From WTJH01 sp049889695 (GTDB lineage: Bacteria; Bacteroidota; Bacteroidia; Flavobacteriales; Flavobacteriaceae), in the NCBI GenBank assembly GCA_049889695.1, contig JBMHCX010000005.1, positions 62,001 through 126,000 of the forward strand: DNA of 64,000 bases, read 5' to 3'. The notes below the pieces were generated by a model. The model was not told where the DNA came from. It saw nothing but the letters and a program-made list of their open reading frames with translations, and made no database searches. Made by a program: the position numbers and the translations under genes. The stretch's first letter is position 1. Every line of letters starts with the position of its first letter. Of this stretch, positions 51,284-60,673 are shown piece by piece.

Positions 51284-52672
51284 CTATGCCTTTTCCCAGA
51301 GCTCTTTATAAGCTTTGTAAAACAGAGGAATGGTTTCGATGCCTTTAAAGAAATTCCACAAGCCAAAATTTTCATTAGGGGAGTGGATAGCATCGCTGTC
51401 TAAGCCAAATCCCATCAGTACAGACTTGCACCCTAAGACTTCCTCGAACATAGGTACAATTGGAATACTTCCACCATCTCTAAGGGCTACTGGAGCCATT
51501 CCAAAACTTTCTTTGTAGGCTTGGTGAGCGGCCTGATAACCGATGTTATCCGTAGGCATCACATAGGGTTTCCCTCCGTGATGTGGAGTGACAGTTACTT
51601 CAACTCCCTTAGGAGCGATGGCTTGGAAGTGTTCTTCAAACAATCGACTGATTTTTTCCCAATCCTGATTGGGAACTAAGCGCATAGATATCTTGGCGTG
51701 TGCTTCACTGGGGATAACTGTTTTGGCCCCTTCCCCAATATAGCCTCCCCAGATCCCATTGACATCCAAGGTGGGCCGGATCGACTTACGCTCCAAAGTG
51801 CTAAAGCCTTTCTCTCCTAAGAGGTCTTTTAGTTCAAGAGCAGCAGCAAAAGCCTTATCATCGATTGGAGCTTGTTCAATTTGCTTTCTCTCCTCGGCTG
51901 TATATGTAATGACATCATCATAGAAACCAGGGATGTTCACACTTCGATCGTGCGAGTGTAACTGAGCAATCATATCCGCTAAGATATTAATGGGGTTCGC
52001 CACTGTACCGCCGTATAAACCAGAATGCAAATCGCGGCTAGGTCCTTTAACATTAACTTCCATATAGCTGAGTCCACGTAGTCCGGTTGTTATGGCGGGT
52101 TGGGTTACACTTCCAAGGCCCGTATCTGAAATTAAGATGATATCCGCTTTTAGTTTTTCACTATTCGATCGGACAAAGTCTTCTAGGTTATCGCTTCCAA
52201 CTTCTTCCTCTCCCTCAATCATGAATTTTAAATTACACGGAAGCTCGTTTGCCTGCATCATTAATTCCAAGGCCTTGATGTGCATATACATCTGCCCTTT
52301 GTCGTCGCATGCGCCACGGGCAAATATAGCCCCTTCAGGGTGGATATCGGTTTTTTTGATATACGGTTCAAAAGGCGGTTTTTCCCATAAATCGATGGGG
52401 TCTGGCGGTTGAACATCGTAATGGCCATAGACCAGCACGGTAGGATAGTTTGGATCTACCTGTACTTCTCCATATACGATCGGATATCCTTTTGTTGGAA
52501 TGATTTCAGTCGTTTTACACCCTGCCTTTTGCAAGGCATTTTCGACCCATACGGCTGCTTGTTGAACGTGTTTTGCATAGGCCGGATCGGCACTGATGCT
52601 TGGGATTTTTAAAAAATCGAATAGTTCTTCTGTAAAGCGCGTTTTGTCTGCAGATGTCATAGGCCAGAGCAT
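51284..52672 (-). CDS. M20/M25/M40 family dipeptidase
   Basis: A 462-residue zinc peptidase of the M20 family. The first metal ligands are in VLVYGHYDVQPPDP, the bridging Asp region in RGACDDKGQMYMHIKA, the catalytic Glu pair in FMIEGEEEVGSDN, another ligand in ISDTGLG, and the final His in DSDAIHSPNENFG. Members are cytosolic dipeptidases, often carnosinase-like. A second in-frame ATG at 52660 is also plausible. Confidence 0.92.
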   Translation of the reverse strand: MLWPMTSADKTRFTEELFDFLKIPSISADPAYAKHVQQAAVWVENALQKAGCKTTEIIPTKGYPIVYGEVQVDPNYPTVLVYGHYDVQPPDPIDLWEKPPFEPYIKKTDIHPEGAIFARGACDDKGQMYMHIKALELMMQANELPCNLKFMIEGEEEVGSDNLEDFVRSNSEKLKADIILISDTGLGSVTQPAITTGLRGLSYMEVNVKGPSRDLHSGLYGGTVANPINILADMIAQLHSHDRSVNIPGFYDDVITYTAEERKQIEQAPIDDKAFAAALELKDLLGEKGFSTLERKSIRPTLDVNGIWGGYIGEGAKTVIPSEAHAKISMRLVPNQDWEKISRLFEEHFQAIAPKGVEVTVTPHHGGKPYVMPTDNIGYQAAHQAYKESFGMAPVALRDGGSIPIVPMFEEVLGCKSVLMGFGLDSDAIHSPNENFGLWNFFKGIETIPLFYKAYKELWEKA

Positions 52673-52718
52673 TTTTATTTTTTAAAAAACAAAGGTACAA
52701 TAATGGAAAAAACTTGAT

Positions 52719-52726
52719 TATATTTG
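52719..52726 (+). promoter_or_regulatory. -7 element of tRNA-Leu
   Basis: TATATTTG matches the -7 consensus exactly and lies 11 bp before the tRNA, as in the tRNA-Val promoter. No TTG is at the ideal distance upstream. Confidence 0.6.
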
Positions 52727-52737
52727 CACACCTAAAT

Positions 52738-52819
52738 GCGGGTGTGGTGAAATTGGTAGACACGCTAGATTTAGGATCTAGTGCTTCACGGCGTGGGGGT
52801 TCGAGTCCCTTCACCCGCA
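52738..52819 (+). tRNA. tRNA-Leu (UAG)
   Basis: Acceptor GCGGGTG with CACCCGC, the D arm GTGAAATTGGTAGACAC, the anticodon stem-loop CTAGATTTAGGATCTAG with anticodon TAG, a short variable arm TGCTTCACGGCGT as expected for class II tRNA-Leu, and the T arm GGGGGTTCGAGTCCC. CCA is not encoded. Confidence 0.94.
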
Positions 52820-52833
52820 CAGCAAACCTCAAA

Positions 52834-52860
52834 AAAACCTCAGTTCAACTGAGGTTTTTT
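52834..52860 (+). terminator. intrinsic terminator after tRNA-Leu
   Basis: Stem AACCTCAGTT/AACTGAGGTT with a one-base centre, followed by T7. Confidence 0.85.
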
Positions 52861-52885
52861 TATATCCGTAACCTTCTATTTTTGT

Positions 52886-53866
52886 TTAAACCGGATTTAA
52901 CCATTTAAATTGGAATTTTGTATCCGGTACTATAATTCTTTTACTGATCCGATGCATTCGTTCAGGGAGTTTCATTAAAAATTCCTGTGCTTTTTCTGCT
53001 TCAGCTGTCAGGCCAGTAAGCTTATCGATGTTCCAAGCCGAATTCAACTTTTCAATGATTTGTATATAGTCGAAACTAGTGTATACTCCTATGCGTTGAG
53101 CAACGGTAGAGAAATCCTCAAACAAACTTCCTTTGGTCTGAAAGGATTCTCGAAGATGCACCGCAGGCATCACAATTTTGTATTTCATCATTTGCTGATA
53201 GGCCAGCATCATTTCACTCGGATCTATTTTGAATATTTCGTTGACGAAAGCTTTGTATGCGTTGTGGTGCCGCATTTCATCTCCGGCAATTATTTTTGAC
53301 ATTTTCGCCAACATATGATGTCCCTTTTTTTTGGCAATCTTAGCGACATTATTGTGAGAGAGATAGGTGGCTAACTCTTGAAAACTGGTGTATACAAAGT
53401 TTTTATAGGGGTCTGCCGCAGTTCCGATATCGAAACCATCTGCGATTAGGTGTTGCGTGGTAATTTCTACTTCTCGCATATTTACCCTTCCGGACAAATA
53501 CAAGTATTTATTCAAGACATCTCCGTGTCTATTTTCTTCTGCCGTCCATGCGCGTATCCACTTGGCCCATCCGTTGTCCGGTTGTTGGGAAATTCCGTCT
53601 AAATCCATCAGCCATGACTCATAGGTGGGTAAAGCCTCCTCAGTGATAGTGTCTCCTACCAGAACAATCCAGAAATCGTCGCTTAACTCCTTGGAGAGTT
53701 CTTGGATTTCTGCAATTTCTTCTGTAAAGTTTTCATTTTGTGGATGTGGTAAAAAATCGGTTGGTTGCCATATTTTTTCCGGAGGGATTAAAAATTTATC
53801 GACAAAGCCATGTATACTTTTTTCCAAAGTCTTCATGACTTCTTTCCGGACGTTTCGTTGAGACAT
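52886..53866 (-). CDS. acyl-ACP desaturase (fatty acid desaturase type 2)
   Basis: A 326-residue soluble diiron enzyme of the stearoyl-ACP Δ9-desaturase family. Both metal-ligand motifs are intact: EENRHGDVLNKYLYLS and DEMRHHNAYKAFV, with a further Glu in SWLMDLDGISQ... helices before them. It introduces a cis double bond into acyl-ACP with O2 and reduced ferredoxin. Length fits bacterial members (about 330). It probably adjusts membrane fluidity. Confidence 0.9.
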   Translation of the reverse strand: MSQRNVRKEVMKTLEKSIHGFVDKFLIPPEKIWQPTDFLPHPQNENFTEEIAEIQELSKELSDDFWIVLVGDTITEEALPTYESWLMDLDGISQQPDNGWAKWIRAWTAEENRHGDVLNKYLYLSGRVNMREVEITTQHLIADGFDIGTAADPYKNFVYTSFQELATYLSHNNVAKIAKKKGHHMLAKMSKIIAGDEMRHHNAYKAFVNEIFKIDPSEMMLAYQQMMKYKIVMPAVHLRESFQTKGSLFEDFSTVAQRIGVYTSFDYIQIIEKLNSAWNIDKLTGLTAEAEKAQEFLMKLPERMHRISKRIIVPDTKFQFKWLNPV

Positions 53867-53902
53867 AAAAGGGTGAATTTCTTGGGATTGTTTCTCTAAG
53901 AT

Positions 53903-54016
53903 ATGTTTTTATGGCCGCAAAAACAGATTAATTGTGATAAATGTGTCTTTCTGCTTGAAATGATTTTGGAAGAAATGGATTTATTCCTTCAAAAGTGGCC
54001 CTTCCTAAAGCCTTGA
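53903..54016 (+). CDS. possible 37-residue small protein with CxxC
   Basis: An open frame starting MFLWPQKQINCDKCVFLLEM, with a CDKC pair and an acidic helical C-terminus. It is followed 14 bp later by an intrinsic terminator (54031-54059), and no other plus-strand gene would use that terminator. No ribosome-binding signal or known family supports it; it could equally be part of a small RNA. Confidence 0.25.
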   Translation: MFLWPQKQINCDKCVFLLEMILEEMDLFLQKWPFLKP

Positions 54017-54030
54017 ATAGCTCTAACATC

Positions 54031-54059
54031 ACTCCCTATTTTGGGAGTTTTATTTTTTT
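54031..54059 (+). terminator. intrinsic terminator in the desaturase-small-protein gap
   Basis: ACTCCC, TATTTT loop, GGGAGT, then a T-rich run. It implies a short plus-strand transcript from the region after 53880. Confidence 0.7.
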
Positions 54060-54101
54060 AATTATATTTAGATTGCTATCAACCAATTAAATACGAGAAA
54101 A

Positions 54102-54278
54102 ATGAACGAAATTGTAATTGTAGTCATCGGTGCTGTCGCCATTGTCGGAGGAGTTATTGTTTATTCAGTGGTTTCCACAGCTACAGGTTTAGAGGTGGAT
54201 GAAAACAACAACTTTATCCCAGACCGCTTTGAGGAAAAATTCAGCAATTTATTCGGATCTGAGAAAGAAGAAAAATAA
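54102..54278 (+). CDS. 58-residue single-pass membrane protein
   Basis: Starts MNEIVIVVIGAVAIVGGVIV: an N-terminal hydrophobic segment (residues 3-25), then a short acidic tail with ENNNFIPDRFEEKFSNLFG. Flavobacteria carry similar small proteins with a transmembrane segment and an Asp/Asn-rich tail of unknown function. It ends 11 bp before the convergent membrane-protein gene. It is shorter than typical gene-calling cutoffs but has a good start and a natural stop. Confidence 0.6.
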   Translation: MNEIVIVVIGAVAIVGGVIVYSVVSTATGLEVDENNNFIPDRFEEKFSNLFGSEKEEK

Positions 54279-54289
54279 TCGTTTTTCGA

Positions 54290-55033
54290 CTATTCCCGTT
54301 CTAATCCGTATTTAGTAAGATCTACATCGTCTAAACCATCAGAATCAAAAGGATATTCCATTTGGTCTTGAATGTTGTAGAGCGATATCAGGATAAATTC
54401 ACTTAGAGCAACTACAAAGTAAGTGAGCCAATGGGATCCATCATACCCTATCTTGTTAATGATCGTGGGAGTGTAGATGATTGGAAAGATGTAAATGAAT
54501 ATTAGACAATAAGCTTTTAAGCTTATGGGGGTTCGGTGGGTGTGGATCGCCACTAGGTTTTCAATACCGTCGTGAACATCTCTTAAAAAACGGTAGATTT
54601 TTTGTCGGGTCCCTCCTGAAATTTCCTCTTTGTTGGTTTGAGCAAAATTAAAAACAGCATCGACTGCTTGGTCGAGCGGTTGGATGGGGTTTCCAACGAC
54701 ATTCAGATATTTAACGAGCTCAACGGAAACATTGTTCAAGAGTTGATCGACCTCTATTTTTTTTTCATCCGATAGTTTGGAGTTCTGGAAAAAGTACTGA
54801 CACGTTTTTAGCCCAGCTCTGTAGCGACTTAAGTGCTCCATCGCTTTTTCACGGCGACGGAAAGCTCCTCTAATGGTAAACACTAATGGAAATATGATGG
54901 CAATACTGATCAGAGTAAGATCTATATTGTATACTATCTGTAGTTGATAGGCTAGGTAAGGAACAGCTAGCGATATCCCTAATGTGATGAATGTTTTTAG
55001 ATTGATTATTGAGAGATATCTATACATTTTCAT
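54290..55033 (-). CDS. multi-pass membrane protein, bestrophin-like
   Basis: About 247 residues from the ATG at 55033; longer in-frame starts overlap the divergent gene. Two hydrophobic segments near the N-terminus (about 10-50) and two near the C-terminus (about 180-225) surround a helical cytoplasmic domain beginning FTIRGAFRRREKAMEHLSRY. This resembles the bestrophin/UPF0187 layout (anion channels), but the family motif is weak, so the call is tentative. Confidence 0.45.
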   Translation of the reverse strand: MKMYRYLSIINLKTFITLGISLAVPYLAYQLQIVYNIDLTLISIAIIFPLVFTIRGAFRRREKAMEHLSRYRAGLKTCQYFFQNSKLSDEKKIEVDQLLNNVSVELVKYLNVVGNPIQPLDQAVDAVFNFAQTNKEEISGGTRQKIYRFLRDVHDGIENLVAIHTHRTPISLKAYCLIFIYIFPIIYTPTIINKIGYDGSHWLTYFVVALSEFILISLYNIQDQMEYPFDSDGLDDVDLTKYGLERE

Positions 55034-55063
55034 TATTTTAATCACAAATTTATTCACTTTAAT

Positions 55064-56077
55064 ATGAAAAAACAATTACTGCCATCGCTTATTTTAGGCT
55101 TTATTTACCTATTTGGCCCCACGGCTTGGGCACAGGATTTTTTCGATAGTGCTGAAACTGTGCCGATTCAACTGAATTATTCTAATAAGGAATTAGCGCG
55201 GAAAACCAACGATAGCACTTTTATCGAAACAACTATGGTCTATACCCATGAAGGGAAAGAGCAATCCATTCCCGTTCGTTTAAGAGCTCGTGGAAATTTC
55301 CGTAGATCTCGCTGTTATTTTCCACCGGTTAAAATGAAAATTTACAAAGACGACGCTAAGGGAACACTCTTTGAAGGACACAAGAACATGAAGCTGGTCT
55401 TACCTTGCTTGTTGGAAGATGGAAATCAAGACAACATCATCAAAGAATACTTAGGATATAAAATTTATGAAACCGTTTCTGATTTTTGTTTTAGAGTTCG
55501 TACAGTTGATATAAGCTTTCTGGAGCAGAAAAAGAAAAAACAGATTACGCATAAACTCCGTGGTTTCTTAATTGAAGACGATAAAAAAGTGGCTAAAAGA
55601 GTCGAGGGGAAAGTTTTTGAGCGTTATATCCACCCTCTAGCGATGGATGCAAATGCTTCCATTACCAATGCTCTTTTTCAGTTCATGATTGGAAATACAG
55701 ACTTTTCTGTGGCTTATCAGCACAATGGGAAACTATTATATGTAGATAGCAAAATCATCCCATTACCGTACGACTTTGACATGTCTGGCTTAGTTAATCC
55801 TAGCTATGCTGTTGTGAATCCTACTTTAGGAATTTCAGATGTTCGCGATCGTAAATATCGTGGGTTTAAGCGAGATGTGTCGAATATGCAGGAGGTTAGA
55901 AAAAAATATCTCGCTCAAAAATCTACCATTTTAGCCATTGTAGATTCGTTTAAAGACGATTTTGAAAGTCCATCTACCTTTAATGAAACAAAAGAGTTTG
56001 TGAATTCTTTCTTTTCCATACTGGAAAGTGATCAAGAATTTAAAGCGCAAGTCCTCGACCAGATGCGTACGAAATAA
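55064..56077 (+). CDS. exported protein, CotH-kinase-like
   Basis: A 337-residue protein with a signal peptide (LILGFIYLFGPTAWAQ). The mature part has patterns similar to CotH-type kinases: VRLRARGNFRRSRCYFPPVK, KNMKLVLPC, a GNTDFSVAYQHN core and LPYDFDMSGLVNPSYA. CotH-family proteins include secreted protein kinases of spore coats and other extracytoplasmic proteins. Whether the active-site Asp residues are all conserved cannot be judged here. Function in this organism is unknown. Confidence 0.5.
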   Translation: MKKQLLPSLILGFIYLFGPTAWAQDFFDSAETVPIQLNYSNKELARKTNDSTFIETTMVYTHEGKEQSIPVRLRARGNFRRSRCYFPPVKMKIYKDDAKGTLFEGHKNMKLVLPCLLEDGNQDNIIKEYLGYKIYETVSDFCFRVRTVDISFLEQKKKKQITHKLRGFLIEDDKKVAKRVEGKVFERYIHPLAMDANASITNALFQFMIGNTDFSVAYQHNGKLLYVDSKIIPLPYDFDMSGLVNPSYAVVNPTLGISDVRDRKYRGFKRDVSNMQEVRKKYLAQKSTILAIVDSFKDDFESPSTFNETKEFVNSFFSILESDQEFKAQVLDQMRTK

Positions 56078-56092
56078 TGCATAAGAGGTATC

Positions 56093-57145
56093 CTAGTTAA
56101 GTAGGGATACGAGATGTTCAAATACAGCGGTGTTTTCTTGAATGCCGCTGTATTTTTTTGCCCCGGGTCCAAAGGCAAATACAGGAACCATAGTAGCGCT
56201 GTGCCCCTTGGTGTTAAATCCACCCTTAATACGACCACTGCGAATATTCCCTCCGATAATGGCTAATCCTCCCGTTTCATGATCGGCTGTGACCACAACG
56301 ATGGTGTTCCCATCTTCTTTAGCAAAGGCGAGTGCCTTTCCAACCACTTGGTTAAATTCTTGAAATTCCGTTAAGATATAGTCCAGATCGTTCGCATGTC
56401 CTCCCCAGTCGATTTGTGAGCCTTCCACCATCACGAAAAAAGGTTTCTCACGACTGTCTAGCTTTTGAAGAGCACTTTCGAATAAATCGTCCAAAGCAGG
56501 CTTTCGACCTCTCATTTTCATCGGCGGTTCGTCTGGATAGGTAAAGTAGCCTATTTTGGCAGCAGTAGATTCTTGAAATTTTTTCAGTGAATTCACGAAA
56601 GTATAGCGTTCCATTTCTTTGATCAGATTTCGCCTGTCGTCTCGAGAATCGAAATGTTTTTTACCTCCTCCAATAAAAATATCGATATCGTGTTCACTCA
56701 ATTGTAAGGCTATATCCTGATAGCGTTTACGGGAAATTACATTTGCATAAAAGGAGGCTGGAGTGGCGTGGACAATACTTGAAGTCGCCAAAAGGGCAGT
56801 GCTGTAATTGGCTTCTTGACAATGTTCTAGGATACTTTTTAATTTTTCATTTCTGGGGCTGATACCCACAGCTCCATTCAATGTTTTCACCCCACAAGCC
56901 ATAGCTGTTCCGCTTGCTGCTGAATCGGTTACCAGGTTGTTGTGCGCATGGGTTTTGAGTAAGCCAATTGTCTGAAACTCTTCAAAGAAAGTTTCATTTT
57001 TATTGGCATAATTGCCAGCAGAAATCTGTGAAAGCCCCATCCCGTCACCGATCAAGAGGATAATATTAGGGTTCTCCTGAGCCGACAGCCCCACTGAAAA
57101 AAGAGCACTGATAACAATCGTGCCAAACAAGCGTAGTTGGTTCAT
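56093..57145 (-). CDS. alkaline phosphatase
   Basis: About 350 residues from the ATG at 57145 (a TTG lies one codon upstream). A signal peptide (LFGTIVISALFSVGLSAQ) is followed by the metal-site Asp in NIILLIGDGMGLSQ, the catalytic Ser in VTDSAASGTAMACGVKTLNG, the Asp/His ligands in SQIDWGGHAND and VVTADHETGGLAI. It is shorter than E. coli PhoA, as usual in Bacteroidota. It is periplasmic and releases phosphate from monoesters. Confidence 0.92.
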   Translation of the reverse strand: MNQLRLFGTIVISALFSVGLSAQENPNIILLIGDGMGLSQISAGNYANKNETFFEEFQTIGLLKTHAHNNLVTDSAASGTAMACGVKTLNGAVGISPRNEKLKSILEHCQEANYSTALLATSSIVHATPASFYANVISRKRYQDIALQLSEHDIDIFIGGGKKHFDSRDDRRNLIKEMERYTFVNSLKKFQESTAAKIGYFTYPDEPPMKMRGRKPALDDLFESALQKLDSREKPFFVMVEGSQIDWGGHANDLDYILTEFQEFNQVVGKALAFAKEDGNTIVVVTADHETGGLAIIGGNIRSGRIKGGFNTKGHSATMVPVFAFGPGAKKYSGIQENTAVFEHLVSLLN

Positions 57146-57366
57146 CAAATGAAATTTTGAACAAATTTAATATGCGAAAAAGTGGCACTTTATTACACAT
57201 GATTATAATATTATCGTTGCCACCAATTTCACGTCCAAATTCGTCATTTTTGTGGAATCCTACAAGCAAAGCTAGCAAAGCGGTTCTATCTCGTAAAGAA
57301 AATAGATATCTCTGTGGCTACTTCAACATCTTTTTGGTAGCAGTTTATGGAAGATAATGAATTAAT

Positions 57367-57374
57367 TACCTTTG
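57367..57374 (+). promoter_or_regulatory. -7 element immediately before the DegT gene
   Basis: TACCTTTG matches TAnnTTTG and touches the ATG at 57375. If used, translation would begin at the next ATG (57390) or be leaderless. Confidence 0.35.
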
Positions 57375-58526
57375 ATGAAAATTGTTTCTATGCATCCGAT
57401 TCGAATGGTCGATCTTCAAGGACAATATCACGGTATTGCCGACGAAGTTCAGGCAGCACTTACTCAAGTTATTGAGGAATCATCTTTTATCAACGGTCCT
57501 ATGGTTCGAGAGTTTCAAAAAAACCTTGAAACCTACCTAGATGGGACGCATGTTATTCCTTGTGGAAACGGAACCGATGCTCTTCAAATTGCTTTGATGG
57601 CTTTAGATTTAAAACCAGGTGATGAAGTGATAACCGCTGATTTTACATTTGCGGCTACTGTAGAGGTCATTGCGCTTTTGGGACTTACTCCTGTTTTAGT
57701 GGATATCCATCCAGAGACCTATAATATCGATCCAGCGGCTGTCGAAAAGGCGATTAGTTCCAGAACGAAAGCTATTATCCCGATACATTTATTTGGTCAA
57801 GCAGCGCCGATGGAGCCTTTGATGGAGATCGCACAAAAGCATAATCTTCACATTGTGGAAGACAATGCGCAAGGTATCGGTGCTACCTATACTTTTTCAA
57901 ACGGAAGTAAGCGAAAGACAGGAACGATCGGAACAATTGGAACCACTTCTTTTTTTCCGTCTAAAAATTTGGGAGGCTATGGCGATGGTGGTGCCCTTTT
58001 TACTACTGATGAAGCCCTTGCCCAGAAAATTCGAGGGATTGTTAATCACGGTATGTACAAGCGCTATCATCACGATATTGTAGGGGTGAATTCCCGTTTA
58101 GATAGCCTACAAGCAGCCGTACTCAATATCAAACTCAAGCGTTTAGACTATTACAACGAACGTCGAAAGGCGGCAGCATTGCTCTATACCGAGCGATTGT
58201 CGAATCATCCAAAAATTGTCACACCCGTCCGTGTGGGCGACTGCGATTCCCATGTTTTTCACCAGTATACCCTTAGAGTTTTAGAGGTCGATAGAGATGC
58301 ATTGGTCGATTATTTAAAGGAAAAAAATATCCCTACAGGAGTCTATTATCCTATTCCTTTACACGCTCAGAAAGCTTACGCCAGTCCTGCTTTTAACGAA
58401 GAGGATTTTCCTGTGACCAATCGTGCAGTCAAAGAAGTCATTTCCCTACCGATGCATACAGAATTAACGGTAGAGCAAATTGACTATATTACTGAAAGTT
58501 TAATCGAATTTATAGATAAGCAATGA
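57375..58526 (+). CDS. DegT/DnrJ/EryC1/StrS family sugar aminotransferase
   Basis: About 383 residues; an alternative start is the ATG at 57390 (MHPIRMVDLQGQYHGI). It is a PLP-dependent sugar aminotransferase with the Lys in SFFPSKNLGGYGDGGALFTT, the nucleotide-sugar region NGTDALQIALMAL, and the C-terminal GVYYPIPLHAQKAY. Such enzymes make amino sugars for O-antigen, capsule or glycoproteins. Substrate is unknown. Its stop overlaps the amidohydrolase start by 4 bp (ATGA), so they are cotranscribed. Confidence 0.88.
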   Translation: MKIVSMHPIRMVDLQGQYHGIADEVQAALTQVIEESSFINGPMVREFQKNLETYLDGTHVIPCGNGTDALQIALMALDLKPGDEVITADFTFAATVEVIALLGLTPVLVDIHPETYNIDPAAVEKAISSRTKAIIPIHLFGQAAPMEPLMEIAQKHNLHIVEDNAQGIGATYTFSNGSKRKTGTIGTIGTTSFFPSKNLGGYGDGGALFTTDEALAQKIRGIVNHGMYKRYHHDIVGVNSRLDSLQAAVLNIKLKRLDYYNERRKAAALLYTERLSNHPKIVTPVRVGDCDSHVFHQYTLRVLEVDRDALVDYLKEKNIPTGVYYPIPLHAQKAYASPAFNEEDFPVTNRAVKEVISLPMHTELTVEQIDYITESLIEFIDKQ

Positions 58527-59800
58527 TCCAAAGAATTCTAACCGCCGCATTATTTCTTCTCTCTTTCGGGCTAAGTGCCCAGCAAACAATTATCCATTGT
58601 GGGAAAATTTTCGATGCCTCCAAAGGGAAGCTGATGAATAAAAAAACAATAGTCGTTTCCGGAGAGCGCATAGTTTCCGTTCAGGATGGTTTTGTTTCTC
58701 CGCAAAAGGGGGAGGAGTTCATCGATCTTTCTGAGCAAACTGTCCTTCCAGGACTGATCGACATGCATGTACACATCGAGCACGAGTCGAATTCAGAATC
58801 TTATCGTAAACGATTTGTCGATAATGAAGCCGATATCGCCTTTGAGTCGGTCGTTTTTGCTCAACGAACCTTGGCAGCAGGATTTACAACCGTTAGAGAT
58901 TTAGGAGGTACCGGTGTAAATGTAGCTTTGCGCAATGCCATTAACGCTGGGAAAGTTAAAGGGCCACGGATTTTCACAGCCGAGAAATCTTTGGCGTCGA
59001 CCGGAGGCCATGCGGACCCTACCAATGGCATGCGGAAAAATTTGGTGGGCGACCCGGGGCCTAAAGAAGGGGTTGTTAATTCGGTAGAAGACGCCTTTAA
59101 AGCGGTTCGTCAGCGATATAAAAATGGAGCAGATTGCATCAAGATAACAGCAACAGGTGGTGTTTTAAGTGTCGCTAAAAATGGACATAACCCCCAATTC
59201 ACTACAGAGGAAATAGCGGCTATCGTTTCCACAGCTAACGACTATGGAATGCACGTTGCTGCCCATGCGCATGGCGATGAGGGAATGTTCAGAGCAGTGA
59301 CGGCCGGTGTTAAAACCATTGAACACGGTACACTCATGAAAGAACGTACCATGGATCTTATGAAAGAGAAGAATGCTTTTTTAGTCCCTACCATCACTGC
59401 CGGGAAGCAAGTAGCTGAAAAAGCCACCATACCGGGATACTTTCCCGCTGTAATTGTCCCCAAGGCATTGGCCATTGGTCCACAGATCCAAAAGACTTTT
59501 GCAAAAGCCTATAAGCGTGGGGTTCCCATTGCATTTGGAACCGACGCAGGGGTTTTCCCACATGGTTTAAATGCAAAAGAGTTTGGGTATATGGTAGAAG
59601 CGGGTATGCCCGCCGCTGTTGCCCTCCAAACAGCCACGCTGGTGAATGCAAAAATCCTCCAGCAGTCGACCCAATTGGGGCAGCTCGCAGAAGGATTCTA
59701 CGCCGATATCATTGCGGTGAATGGGAATCCTCTTGAAGAGATAGGGACTCTAGAAAAGGTCGTTTTTGTAATGAAAAATGGAGAGGTTTTTAAGGATTAA
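58523..59800 (+). CDS. exported amidohydrolase
   Basis: A 425-residue metal-dependent amidohydrolase with a signal peptide (LTAALFLLSFGLSAQQ). The active-site layout is complete: HxH in GLIDMHVHIEHES, the bridging Lys in DCIKITATGG, His in HVAAHAHGDEGM and IEHGTLM, and Asp in GTDAGVFPHG. It resembles imidazolonepropionase/prolidase-like secreted hydrolases of Bacteroidota. Substrate unknown. It overlaps the DegT gene by 4 bp and converges 4 bp on fabD. Confidence 0.9.
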   Translation: MIQRILTAALFLLSFGLSAQQTIIHCGKIFDASKGKLMNKKTIVVSGERIVSVQDGFVSPQKGEEFIDLSEQTVLPGLIDMHVHIEHESNSESYRKRFVDNEADIAFESVVFAQRTLAAGFTTVRDLGGTGVNVALRNAINAGKVKGPRIFTAEKSLASTGGHADPTNGMRKNLVGDPGPKEGVVNSVEDAFKAVRQRYKNGADCIKITATGGVLSVAKNGHNPQFTTEEIAAIVSTANDYGMHVAAHAHGDEGMFRAVTAGVKTIEHGTLMKERTMDLMKEKNAFLVPTITAGKQVAEKATIPGYFPAVIVPKALAIGPQIQKTFAKAYKRGVPIAFGTDAGVFPHGLNAKEFGYMVEAGMPAAVALQTATLVNAKILQQSTQLGQLAEGFYADIIAVNGNPLEEIGTLEKVVFVMKNGEVFKD

Positions 59801-60672
59801 GCTCCGCTGACCTCTACATTTCTATCGATTTTTCGAATTAACCCTTGTAATACTTTTCCCGGGCCGAGTTCTACAAATGAGGTGTAACCATCAGCGGCCA
59901 TCTGATGGACAATTTGAGTCCAACGCACTGGGGCTGTCAGTTGTTCAATTAAATTCTGTTGAATTTTATCGGTGTCCGTGTAGGCCTGTGCATCTACATT
60001 CTGATAGATGGGGCAGATAGGGGATTGGAAGTCCGTATGCTCAATGGCCGAGGCTAGCGATTGCCGAGCAGTCTCCATTAAAGGCGAGTGAAAAGCACCA
60101 CTTACCGGTAAGAGAAGTGCGCGCTTAGCACCTTTATTTTTAAGTTCTTCACAAGCTTCTTCCACCGCCTCTTGTGCTCCAGAAATGACGAGTTGCCCCG
60201 GACAATTATAGTTGGCAGGGATAACAATGCCGGAGACTTGGGCGCAAATTTTCTCGACGACCTCATCTTCAAGACCGAGAATTGCAGCCATCGTCCCTTG
60301 GCTATTTTCACATGCTTTTTGCATGGCTTCAGCTCGTTTAGCGACCAATTGCAATCCATCGCTGAAGGAAAGTGCACCTGCGGCTGTCAGGGCAGAAAAC
60401 TCTCCTAGGGAGTGCCCTGCAACCCCTTGCGGTTGAAAATCGTCACCCAGTGCTTCTGCATGTAAAACAGCATGTAAAAAAATGGCGGGTTGTGTTACTC
60501 GGGTTTGCAGTAATTCTTCCTTCGTTCCTTCGAACATAATTTGTTGTATGTCGAATCCAAGGAGTTCTTTTGCGGTATCAAATCTGGATTGCAAATGAGG
60601 ATACTGCTCTAAAAGATCTTTTCCCATTCCCGGGAATTGGGCTCCTTGGCCTGGAAATACAAAAGCTTTCAT
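59797..60672 (-). CDS. fabD: malonyl CoA-acyl carrier protein transacylase
   Basis: A 291-residue fatty-acid synthesis enzyme. It starts FVFPGQGAQFPGMGKDLL and carries the nucleophile Ser in GVAGHSLGEFSALTAAGAL and the catalytic His in PVSGAFHSPLMETA. It moves malonyl from CoA to ACP. It follows folA on the same strand with a 1-bp gap. Confidence 0.96.
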   Translation of the reverse strand: MKAFVFPGQGAQFPGMGKDLLEQYPHLQSRFDTAKELLGFDIQQIMFEGTKEELLQTRVTQPAIFLHAVLHAEALGDDFQPQGVAGHSLGEFSALTAAGALSFSDGLQLVAKRAEAMQKACENSQGTMAAILGLEDEVVEKICAQVSGIVIPANYNCPGQLVISGAQEAVEEACEELKNKGAKRALLLPVSGAFHSPLMETARQSLASAIEHTDFQSPICPIYQNVDAQAYTDTDKIQQNLIEQLTAPVRWTQIVHQMAADGYTSFVELGPGKVLQGLIRKIDRNVEVSGA

Positions 60673-60673
60673 A

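Noticed and set aside
57157..57357. A 66-codon frame upstream of the DegT gene
   Set aside because: No signal peptide, start context or family; it lies in the expected promoter region.
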